A DNA stretch of 64,000 nucleotides from Cohnella sp. GbtcB17 (GTDB taxonomy: Bacteria; Bacillota; Bacilli; Paenibacillales; Paenibacillaceae): the NCBI RefSeq assembly GCF_019091135.1, contig NZ_JAGXJW010000024.1, forward strand, positions 1-64,000, read 5' to 3'. A program made the position numbers and the translations under genes. Below the pieces are notes generated by a model that ran no database searches, was not told the origin of the DNA, and worked only from the letters and a program-made list of their open reading frames with translations. Positions 53,496 to 60,606 of this stretch are shown piece after piece (position 1 is the first letter of the stretch; every line of letters begins with the position of its first letter).

Positions 53496-53936
53496 CTGTA
53501 AGCGAGAAAAGCAACGTTACAGAATAGACGAGCCTCCCGAATCGTGCTGTAAGCGAGAAAGGCGCGGTTACAGGAGCAAGCCGTCGCTGTAAGCGAGAAA
53601 AGCAACGTTACAGAAACGACGAGGGCGTTGGACCGTGCAGGAAGCGAGAAATGTGCGGTTACAGGAGCAAGCCGTCGCTGTAAGCGAGAAAAGCAACGTT
53701 ACAGAAGGGACGAGCCTCCCGCATCGTGCTGCAAGCGAGAAATGCGCGGTTACAGGAGCACGATGCCGCTGTAAGCGAGAAAAGCGACGTTACAGGATAG
53801 ACGAGCCTCCGAATCGTGCTGCAAGCGAGAAAGGCGCGGTTACAGGAGCAAGCCGTCGCTGTAAGCGAGAAAAGCAACGTTACAGGAAAGACGAACCTCC
53901 CGAATCATGCTGCAAGCGAGAAAGGCTCGGTTACAG
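53496..53936. repeat. Tandem array of ten palindrome-ended units in an alternating ~91-bp pattern
   Basis: Ten 27-29-base units begin at 53496, 53547, 53587, 53636, 53678, 53729, 53769, 53819, 53859 and 53910. Type A begins CTGTAAGCG and ends CGTTACAG; type B begins CTGCAAGCG (or a variant) and ends CGGTTACAG. The types alternate, with unit starts 49-51 and 40-42 bases apart, giving five copies of a ~91-bp super-unit. The spacers are also conserved by type, so it is not CRISPR. Frames open through it (for example 53635-54087) look artefactual. Together with flanking sequence it fills the gap from 53398 to 54153, where I see no gene. Confidence 0.92.
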
Positions 53937-53971
53937 GAGCAAGTTGTCCGCTGCGAGCGAAACGACAAGAC

Positions 53972-54002
53972 CGTCAGGGGTGATTTTCCCTGGCGTTTTT
54001 TC
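53972..54002 (+). terminator. Terminator at the end of the repeat array
   Basis: CGTCAGGG-GTGATTTT-CCCTGGCG (one wobble) is followed by TTTTTTCGC. It could end transcripts from the crystallin gene that read through the array. Confidence 0.75.
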
Positions 54003-54153
54003 GCTTTATTCGTCCCGCTGCCCGAAAGTTTATCTTTTTTTAATCTTTTCCTTATTTCCGGTTTATTTTCGTTTTCAGGCGTTTTAGAATCGCCCGCTAA
54101 TATGAATTCAGGCGGACGACGAAGCCGCGAATCGGAATCAGGAGGTAATGAAG

Positions 54154-55068
54154 ATGAAAAAGAAATTGGTAATGGTGGGCGCGGGACTGACGATCGGGAG
54201 CGCGCTGCTGGTGACGTCGGCGTTTGCGGATATCGGGGGCGCCGGCGGCGGCTACGAGGCGTACAAGAAGGCGATCAAAACGACGGCGGCGGCGGAAAAC
54301 GCGACGCAGCATTACGTGCTCTCTGTGAAGGATAACGGAGCGGAGCTGCTAAACGTCAACGGGACGCTCAAGGAGAGCCGGATGGCCGGCGGCGTCAGCG
54401 GCAGTGCCGAGATCGCGACGGGCGCGGCTTCCGAGCGGCTTGAATTTTACCATCAGGACGGCGCGATGATCTTCAAGTCCGGCAGCAGCGACACGTACAA
54501 CGTGGCGACGGAGAAGCACGAAGCGGATCGCGCCGACAGCCATGACTGGGATCGCGAAGATCCTGCCGTTGGGCAAGGGCTGGAGAAGCTGGTCGACGCG
54601 CTCGTCGGCAATCTGAAAAATAACGTGAATCTGAGCAAAGAGGCGGACGGGACGCAAGCGATCGACATGACGCTGAAGGGCTCGCAAATCCCGGCAGCGT
54701 TGAACGTGATCGGCTCGCTTGTCGTGAAGGAAGCGCTGAACGCGGAAAATGTACACCAAGACTCGGCCTTGAAGGATACCGGCGTCGTCGGCATCGATCT
54801 GTCCCGCCTGGACGCGAAGCTGCCACGGTTGACGCAGGATGTGAATGTCGACCAGGTGTCTCTGCGCGCGGAGATCGACGCGAATCATTACATCGTCCAC
54901 CAAGTCGTCGAACTCGCCGTCACGGGCAAGGACGAAGCGGGCGTATCGCATCGGCTGGCCGTCAGCGCGGATATCGACACCTCGGACGTCAACGGGACGA
55001 CGCCGGATACGGTGGATCTGACGGGCAAGAAGATCAATAAGATCGAGGCCGACAAGCTTCAAGACTAA
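54154..55068 (+). CDS. Secreted protein of unknown function ahead of an ABC exporter
   Basis: 304 residues from ATG 54154 (AGGAGG eight bases upstream; ATG 54148 is too close). A signal peptide ends near AFA (about 25). The mature part is hydrophilic, rich in Asp, Lys and Ala, with repeated beta-type segments (LSVKDNGAELLNVNGTLKES; DGTQAIDMTLKGSQ). No family recognised with confidence. Its shape resembles secreted lipoprotein-carrier-like or sensor-accessory proteins, but it lacks a lipobox Cys. The ABC exporter and two-component genes start 73 bases later, so it may be part of the same envelope-stress module. Confidence 0.75.
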   Translation: MKKKLVMVGAGLTIGSALLVTSAFADIGGAGGGYEAYKKAIKTTAAAENATQHYVLSVKDNGAELLNVNGTLKESRMAGGVSGSAEIATGAASERLEFYHQDGAMIFKSGSSDTYNVATEKHEADRADSHDWDREDPAVGQGLEKLVDALVGNLKNNVNLSKEADGTQAIDMTLKGSQIPAALNVIGSLVVKEALNAENVHQDSALKDTGVVGIDLSRLDAKLPRLTQDVNVDQVSLRAEIDANHYIVHQVVELAVTGKDEAGVSHRLAVSADIDTSDVNGTTPDTVDLTGKKINKIEADKLQD

Positions 55069-55092
55069 CGGACAGATGAAATTCGGGAAAGG

Positions 55093-55113
55093 GAGCGGCC
55101 GCCCGGGCCGCTC
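55093..55113 (+). terminator. Stem-loop between secreted protein and ABC ATPase genes
   Basis: GAGCGGCC-GCCCG-GGCCGCTC is a perfect 8-bp GC-rich stem without a T-tract. It is more likely a processing or stability element than a terminator. Confidence 0.4.
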
Positions 55114-55141
55114 TGCCGATCCCGCACAAGGAGGGAATATC

Positions 55142-55912
55142 GTGTCGGAAGAGACGGTGCTGGACATCGAAGGATTGACGAAACGCTATCGGAACGGCAG
55201 AGGGGTGAACGAGGTCTCGCTTCGCATCGCCCGGGGAGACGTCTACGGCTTCTTCGGGCCGTACGGCGCGGGCAAGTCCACGGTCATGAAGATCGCAGCC
55301 GGCCTGGTTCGTGCGGACCGGGGGCGCGTCCGGCTGTTCGGAACCGATGTCGCCGAGGACTACGAGCGGGCCATGAAGCACGTCGGCGTGCTGATCGAGA
55401 AAGCCGAAGCGTTCGAATACATGAGCGCCTACAAAAATCTGGAGCTGGCCGCCAGGCTGTACCCGGAGCTGCCGAGAACGCGGATCGACGAGGTGCTTGA
55501 GCTGACGGGACTGTCCGCAAGCAAGCGGGAGAAGGTCGGCCATTTTTCGCTCGGCATGAAGCAGCGGCTGGGGATCGCGTCCGCGCTCGTCGGCAGGCCC
55601 GAGCTGCTCATTCTGGACGAACCGACGAATGGGCTCGATATCGAAGCGACGGTCGATTTAAGAACGCTGATCTTCCGGCTCGCGAGCGAGGAGCGGATCA
55701 CCTTTTTCCTGTCCAGCCACCTGATCTCGGAGATGGAGTCGATCTGCAACCGGATCGGCATCATTCAGGACGGCCGCATCATTCGGGAGGGCAGCTGGCA
55801 GTCGCTCAAGCAAGCTTCGGGCCAGTCGCTCGAGAGCTACTATATGAGTCAGATTCGGTCGGAAAAAGGAGGAGAGACGAATGGAGCTGCTCAAGCGATC
55901 GACCGTCAATGA
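55142..55912 (+). CDS. ABC exporter ATP-binding protein (unusual Walker A)
   Basis: 256 residues. Walker A reads GPYGAGKST (39-47), with Tyr where Asn is nearly universal (GPNGAGKST). The signature is FSLGMKQRL, Walker B LLILDEP, and the switch His is in SSHLISE. The family is the CcmA/BcrA type that drives ABC-2 permeases in drug or bacteriocin export and resistance. The GTG start at 55142 has AAGGAGGG upstream. Its 3' end overlaps the permease gene by 32 bases. Confidence 0.93.
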   Translation: MSEETVLDIEGLTKRYRNGRGVNEVSLRIARGDVYGFFGPYGAGKSTVMKIAAGLVRADRGRVRLFGTDVAEDYERAMKHVGVLIEKAEAFEYMSAYKNLELAARLYPELPRTRIDEVLELTGLSASKREKVGHFSLGMKQRLGIASALVGRPELLILDEPTNGLDIEATVDLRTLIFRLASEERITFFLSSHLISEMESICNRIGIIQDGRIIREGSWQSLKQASGQSLESYYMSQIRSEKGGETNGAAQAIDRQ

Positions 55913-56633
55913 GCTGGCGAAGCTGTATGCGAGAAAAAAAACGATCTGGCTGCTGTTGGTAGCCCTGCTCCTGCCCTTCGCAGGCCTGCCTGTCGTCCGG
56001 CAGCTGCAGAATGGACTGGGCATCGCGGGTATCGCAAGCGATCAGTATGCCGTCACGATCCTGAACGCGATGACGCTGTTCGTGCTGCCGCTGCTCATCT
56101 TCATGACCGCGTCCGACATGGTGTCCGGCGAGATCGGCGACAAGACGATCCGATCCGTGCTGTCCCGGCCGGTAAGCCGGACCAAGATTTATGCAGCGAA
56201 GCTGATCGCGCTGTTCGCGCATACCGCCGTCTTGCTGCTGCTTGTTTTCGTCGCATCCGAGGCCGCGGCCTTCCTGCTACCGGACGCCCGGGACGCGTCG
56301 GGGGGAATAGGCGAAGCCATCCTCGCTTATGCAGCTGCCGCCCTGCCATTGTTCGTACTGTGCACGGCCGCGGCATGGGTGTCGCTCGGTTTCAAAAACG
56401 CGAGCGGCGCGCTGACGGTATGCATCCTGCTGTACGCGGCCGCCAAGGGACTGGCGCTCGTCTTCCCGTCCTACATGGTCTTTTCGCCGATCACGTACAT
56501 GAATTGGCATCAGCTCTGGCTGGGCGGCGCGATTCCCGCAGGAAGAATATTCGCGATCTTCAGCCTTCTGCTCGGCTGCGGTATGGTATTCTATACAACG
56601 GGTTATTACTTTTTCGATAAAAAAGAAGCGTAG
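55881..56633 (+). CDS. ABC-2-type membrane permease
   Basis: 250 residues with six predicted helices and the cytoplasmic motif SGEIGDKTIRSVLSRPVSR near residues 81-99, common to ABC-2 permeases (BcrB-like). It partners the ATPase whose gene it overlaps by 32 bases; AAAGGAGGAGA lies upstream of ATG 55881. Together with the downstream kinase and regulator it resembles bacitracin- or lantibiotic-type detoxification modules. The substrate is unknown. Confidence 0.9.
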   Translation: MELLKRSTVNELAKLYARKKTIWLLLVALLLPFAGLPVVRQLQNGLGIAGIASDQYAVTILNAMTLFVLPLLIFMTASDMVSGEIGDKTIRSVLSRPVSRTKIYAAKLIALFAHTAVLLLLVFVASEAAAFLLPDARDASGGIGEAILAYAAAALPLFVLCTAAAWVSLGFKNASGALTVCILLYAAAKGLALVFPSYMVFSPITYMNWHQLWLGGAIPAGRIFAIFSLLLGCGMVFYTTGYYFFDKKEA

Positions 56634-56643
56634 GAGAATGCAC

Positions 56644-58125
56644 ATGTCGATCCGCATCAGGCTCTTGCTGTCTTATCTGGCGATGCTGGTCATCCCGCTC
56701 ATTCTGATCGGCATCTCCTTCCTGGTCATCGTCGTATCGGCGATCGGCGATCTGAAGACCGTATTCACGCTGGATACCGGGGACGGCAATCCGCTCGCGG
56801 CGATCATGGGCGAAGAGGCGAGCATCGCATCGGACATCCGGACGCGGATCGCGGGCGATCCCGATTCCTTGCGCGATCCCGCTCTGATGAAGGCTTACGA
56901 CGATCGGCTGCAGAAGATCAACATGGGGCTGATCGTCCGCCTGGGCGACCGGGTCGAATATATATCGCCGGAGCTGAAGGAGACGAAGGTCGCTTCGAAT
57001 CTGCCGCCCTTCGGCACCGAAGTCCGCTGGATGGAAGGCCACGATATGGGCAGCGGCAGCTGGATGCTGGACCGTCAGTACAACGTCGTCTTCGAGGACG
57101 GCTCCAAGGGCAGCTTTTACATGCTGCTCAACATGGATTTTCTGGGCTGGCTCGCGGAGCGCATTTCCAAGCCTTTTTTGCTCGCGCTTCTGATCATTCT
57201 GGTCGTGGTCAACGGCATATTGACGTTTTTCGTATCGCGCAGCATTATCCGCCCGCTTCGATCCCTCCGGCGCGCAGCCGAGGCGATCAAGGAAGGCAAT
57301 CTGTCCCACCCGGTCCGCCCCGAATCGCGGGACGAGATCGGCGAGCTTGCCGCCGCGTTCGAGGAGATGCGGCTCAAGCTGAAGGATTCGATCGACCTGC
57401 AACTGCAGTACGAGGACAATCGCAGCAGCCTGATCTCGAACATTTCACACGATTTGAAATCTCCGGTCGCCGCAATCCGGGGCTACGTCGAGGGCATCAT
57501 GGACGGCGTCACGCATACGCCCGAGATGCTGGACAGCTACATCAAGACGATCCACCGCAAGACGGTCCAGATGGACCGGCTGATCGACGAGCTGTTTCTG
57601 TACTCGAAGCTGGACCTGAAGCGGCTGCCGTTTCACTTTGAAGAGGTGGCGCTGGACGACTTTCTGTCGGATTGCGCCGAGGAGCTCCAACTGGACGCGG
57701 AAAAGAGCGGCGTGAAGCTGAGCTACGAGCCGCCCGCGCTTGCGGAGCCGGCCGTCGTCGTGGCCGACCGCGAGAAGCTGAAGCGCGTGTTCGTCAACAT
57801 CGTCGAGAACGCCGTGAAGTACGCCGACAAGGCGGACGCGGCGATCTGGATCGGATTCATCGAGGAAGACGGGTATTACAGGATCGGGATACGCGACAAC
57901 GGAAAGGGGATTTCCGCGGAGTCGCTGCCGCACATCTTCGAACGTTTTTACAGGGCGGACACGGCCCGCAACGTCGATACGGGAGGCAGCGGATTGGGCC
58001 TTGCGATCGCGCAGCAGATCGTCGAGGAGCACGGCGGCCGGCTGGCGGCGGCGAGCGAGCTGGGGGCGGGCACCTTGATCACGATCTCGCTTAAAAAATG
58101 GACGGGAAGGGGGCGCGCCGAATGA
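56644..58125 (+). CDS. Sensor histidine kinase, HAMP-HisKA-HATPase type
   Basis: 493 residues from ATG 56644 (GGAG seven bases upstream; ATG 56638 is too close). Helices lie at about 8-32 and 178-198, flanking an extracellular domain of about 145 residues. Then come HAMP (SIIRPLRSLRRAAEAIKEGN), phospho-acceptor His269 in SNISHDLKSPVAAIRGY, and the ATPase motifs NIVENAVKYA, IRDNGKGI and GSGLGLAIAQQIV. Unlike the YesM kinases in the window it is a classical EnvZ/PhoR-type kinase paired with an OmpR-type regulator. It probably controls the exporter genes just upstream. Confidence 0.94.
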   Translation: MSIRIRLLLSYLAMLVIPLILIGISFLVIVVSAIGDLKTVFTLDTGDGNPLAAIMGEEASIASDIRTRIAGDPDSLRDPALMKAYDDRLQKINMGLIVRLGDRVEYISPELKETKVASNLPPFGTEVRWMEGHDMGSGSWMLDRQYNVVFEDGSKGSFYMLLNMDFLGWLAERISKPFLLALLIILVVVNGILTFFVSRSIIRPLRSLRRAAEAIKEGNLSHPVRPESRDEIGELAAAFEEMRLKLKDSIDLQLQYEDNRSSLISNISHDLKSPVAAIRGYVEGIMDGVTHTPEMLDSYIKTIHRKTVQMDRLIDELFLYSKLDLKRLPFHFEEVALDDFLSDCAEELQLDAEKSGVKLSYEPPALAEPAVVVADREKLKRVFVNIVENAVKYADKADAAIWIGFIEEDGYYRIGIRDNGKGISAESLPHIFERFYRADTARNVDTGGSGLGLAIAQQIVEEHGGRLAAASELGAGTLITISLKKWTGRGRAE

Positions 58126-58808
58126 AACGCATCTTGATCGTCGAGGACGACCTCAGTATGGCGGAGCTCGTGCGGGATTATCTCGCCATTCACAACTATG
58201 AACCGCATATCGAGACGAGCGGCGACCGGGGGCTGAAGCAAGCGCTCGAGGGCAAGTTCGATCTCGTTCTGCTCGACCTCATGCTGCCGGGGACCGACGG
58301 GTTCGAGATTTGCCGCCGCTTGCGCAGCGAGCTCGATATTCCGATCCTCATGGTCTCCTCCAAGAAGGAGGACATCGACAAGATCAGGGGCCTCGGTCTC
58401 GGCGCGGACGACTACGTCGTCAAGCCGTTCAGCCCGAGCGAGCTGGTGGCGCGCGTGAACGCGCACCTCGCCAGGTACGAGCGCCTGTCGGGCGGCGGCC
58501 AGAAGCGCGAGGAGATCCGCATCCGCGGCCTGCTCATCGACAAAGCCTCGCGGCGCGTCTACGTGAACGACAAGGAAGTCGCGTTTACGACGAAGGAGTT
58601 CGATCTGCTCGCGTTCCTCGCCTCCAATCCGAACCGCGTCTTCAGCAAGGAGCAGCTATACGAGCAAATCTGGGGCATGGACTCGCTCGGCGACCTGCCG
58701 ACCGTCACGGTCCATATCCGCAAGATCCGGGAGAAAATCGAGCTCGATTCCTCCCGCTCGCAGTACATCGATACGATATGGGGAGCGGGATATCGCTTCC
58801 AGGTTTAG
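58122..58808 (+). CDS. OmpR/PhoB-family response regulator
   Basis: 228 residues. The receiver has Glu8/Asp9/Asp10, phospho-acceptor Asp52 in LVLLDLMLPG and VKPFSPSEL. It is followed by a winged-helix DNA-binding domain (TTKEFDLLAFLASNPNRVFS; TVHIRKIREKIE). The ATG at 58122 overlaps the kinase stop in an ATGA. It is the last gene of the 54154-58808 module and the likely activator of the ABC exporter. Confidence 0.95.
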   Translation: MKRILIVEDDLSMAELVRDYLAIHNYEPHIETSGDRGLKQALEGKFDLVLLDLMLPGTDGFEICRRLRSELDIPILMVSSKKEDIDKIRGLGLGADDYVVKPFSPSELVARVNAHLARYERLSGGGQKREEIRIRGLLIDKASRRVYVNDKEVAFTTKEFDLLAFLASNPNRVFSKEQLYEQIWGMDSLGDLPTVTVHIRKIREKIELDSSRSQYIDTIWGAGYRFQV

Positions 58809-58910
58809 GAGAAGCTTCAGGGACCGTAGCCCGCAGCCTTTTTTTCGCGCGGATCTTATCGAATAACAACAATCGAAAGATTTGCTTATTTGCCCGCCAC
58901 TCGCCTTCCG

Positions 58911-58923
58911 CTAGATTATCTAG
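58911..58923. promoter_or_regulatory. Short palindrome CTAGAT-T-ATCTAG upstream of the GNAT gene
   Basis: A perfect 6+6 inverted repeat 40 bases before the start codon. A TTGCCC about 18 bases upstream could be the -35 of a promoter whose -10 falls inside it. Candidate operator. Confidence 0.25.
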
Positions 58924-58963
58924 TAAGGATAATGATCCAGAAGGCAGGGGGACAAGGAACGAC

Positions 58964-59953
58964 ATGATATTCGAGAAGTTCGAGGAGAAGCATTTGGAAG
59001 GCGCCTTGGCGCTCTGGAACAAGGAGCTTGGCGCCTCGTTCCCGATGCGGCCAAGGCTGCTGCGGCAGAATGTGCTGGAGGATATACGGCTTCTGCGCAA
59101 CGGTTCCTGGGTCGCACGGGATTCGAAGAGCGGGGCGGTCATCGGGCTCGCGATCGCAAAGTCGGCGGCCGAGGACGACGGCCGCTTCGGACTTCGGCGC
59201 GACGCCGGGTGGATTCAAGCGCTGCTGGTCGGTTCGGCGCATCGGGAGAAGGGGCTCGGGAGCGAGCTGCTGCGTCTCGCCGAGGGCGCCTTCCGCGGCG
59301 CCGGGGCAAGGCGCGTCACGTTGGGCAACGATTTGCACCGTCGGCTGTTCCCTGGCATCCCGGGCGAGCTGGCGGACACGCGGCGGTGGTTCGAGCGTAG
59401 AGGTTATGTCCATCGGGAGGACGTCTTCGACTTGATCAAGGCGTACGGCCCGGACGAGCGCGTCGCCATGCCCGAATTCGGCGGCGGCGCGGCGGCGAGA
59501 GTCGCGGAGCCGGCGGACAGGGAAGCGCTGACGGCGTTCATGGCGCGCTGCTTCCCCGGCACGTGGGATTTGCAGCACCGCGACTATTGGGAGCGGGGCG
59601 GCACGGGGCGCGAGTACGTTCTGCTCGAGCGGGAGGGCGCGATCGTCGGCTTCTGCCGGATGAACGACGCGGCATCGCCCCTGCTGGCGCAAAACGTATA
59701 CTGGGCGCCGCTGTTCGAGGAGGAGCTGGGCGGCATCGGCCCGCTCGGCATCGACGAGGCGTGCAGGGGGCACCGGTACGGCATCTCGATCGTGCAAGCC
59801 GCCATTCATTTCTTAACCGCGCGGCGCGTTCGGCGCATCGTCATCGACACGACGCCCTATGTCGACTTCTACGGCAAGCTCGGCTACGAGGTATGGAAAA
59901 CGTACGCCAAGTACGACAAAACATTGGACGAGGCGAGTGCGGAAGTACGTTAG
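58964..59953 (+). CDS. Tandem-domain GNAT N-acetyltransferase
   Basis: 329 residues with two GNAT folds. The first (about 1-150) has the acetyl-CoA loop motif HREKGLGSELLRLAE. The second (about 170-320) has a weaker match near EACRGHRYGISIVQAAIHFL and ends with FYGKLGYEVWKTY, a common GNAT C terminus. The duplicated layout resembles mycothiol-synthase-like or unknown double-GNAT proteins; one half may be inactive. The substrate is unknown. ATG 58964 has AAGGAAC upstream. It is followed by a terminator shared with the convergent gene at 60065. Confidence 0.85.
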   Translation: MIFEKFEEKHLEGALALWNKELGASFPMRPRLLRQNVLEDIRLLRNGSWVARDSKSGAVIGLAIAKSAAEDDGRFGLRRDAGWIQALLVGSAHREKGLGSELLRLAEGAFRGAGARRVTLGNDLHRRLFPGIPGELADTRRWFERRGYVHREDVFDLIKAYGPDERVAMPEFGGGAAARVAEPADREALTAFMARCFPGTWDLQHRDYWERGGTGREYVLLEREGAIVGFCRMNDAASPLLAQNVYWAPLFEEELGGIGPLGIDEACRGHRYGISIVQAAIHFLTARRVRRIVIDTTPYVDFYGKLGYEVWKTYAKYDKTLDEASAEVR

Positions 59954-59990
59954 GTTTGCGTTTATAGGAATGCTGCCCGAGGGAGCTAAA

Positions 59991-60020
59991 ACAGCCTGCC
60001 GGATCTCGCCGGCAGGCTGT
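59991..60020. terminator. Bidirectional terminator between convergent genes
   Basis: ACAGCCTGCCGG-ATCTCG-CCGGCAGGCTGT is a perfect 12-bp stem flanked by A-rich and T-containing sequence, so it can work for both the GNAT gene and the minus-strand gene at 60065. Confidence 0.85.
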
Positions 60021-60064
60021 GTAATTAATTGATCGTTCTCCGTTACTTCAATATTTCGTGTGGC

Positions 60065-60478
60065 TTAATTCACCCAGAAGCTATAGCTGGCGCTGGACAG
60101 CGTTCCCGTGTCGGACACGATAAAGTAAGCTTTGCTTCCCGGCCCGACCGTTATTTGAATCGAATCTAAACCGCCGATACCGTTATCCCATGGATTCAGG
60201 TATGTGACGGAGCCGCCCGGATTGTGAATTTCTACCCAATAGTTATAATTCACGTCCGCTGGAGACAGAAGATTTGCCGTTTTCGTTATCGATTGCGCAG
60301 TGTTATTGTTCAATACGAAAATATCGGCTTCACCGCCTTGCAATATCGTTCCGTAGCCGGAACCGGGGGTGACAGCGACTGCGGTACTAATCGTATCCCC
60401 GTACCCATATTGAGCATACGCGGAAGGCACGCCAACCAACAGCCCGAAGATGGACAGCAAAACGATGAACTTCTTCAT
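60065..60478 (-). CDS. Small secreted beta-sandwich protein
   Basis: 137 residues. A signal peptide ends near AYA (22). The mature part of about 115 residues is all-beta and ends in SSASYSFWVN. It resembles a bacterial pre-peptidase C-terminal (PPC-like) sandwich (DIFVLNNNTAQSITKTANLL; IQITVGPGSKAYFIVSDTG) standing alone without an enzyme. Codon use is more A/T-rich than in neighbours, so it may have been acquired. AAGGAGAGAGG precedes the ATG. It is downstream of the AraC-type gene on the same strand but has its own promoter and palindrome. Function unknown. Confidence 0.78.
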   Translation of the reverse strand: MKKFIVLLSIFGLLVGVPSAYAQYGYGDTISTAVAVTPGSGYGTILQGGEADIFVLNNNTAQSITKTANLLSPADVNYNYWVEIHNPGGSVTYLNPWDNGIGGLDSIQITVGPGSKAYFIVSDTGTLSSASYSFWVN

Positions 60479-60504
60479 TAATACACCTCTCTCCTTTGAT
60501 TGGA

Positions 60505-60525
60505 AACTGGCCAGTTCCTACTATA
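60505..60525 (-). promoter_or_regulatory. Palindrome at the presumed start site of the small secreted gene
   Basis: AACTGGCCAGTT (60505-60516) is a perfect 12-base palindrome directly downstream of the minus-strand -10 TATAGT (60520-60525). That is classic operator placement. The -35 (TTTTCC, 17 bases up) is weak. Confidence 0.4.
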
Positions 60526-60606
60526 TATGACAACGAAAAACAGGAAAACGTTGCATAATCATGAAATCGTTTATTTCACATTCGATCGCCGGTGCGTATT
60601 TGAGAA

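Noticed and set aside
51295-53514. 739-codon open frame on the minus strand
   Set aside because: Antisense shadow of the YesN and crystallin genes; high GC makes long antisense frames common here.
53496-53936. CRISPR array
   Set aside because: Conserved 27-base units look repeat-like, but intervening sequences are conserved by type and spacing alternates; no cas gene nearby.
53635-54087. 150-residue frame through the repeat array
   Set aside because: Composed of repeat translation and a T-rich terminator region; no ribosome site and no family.
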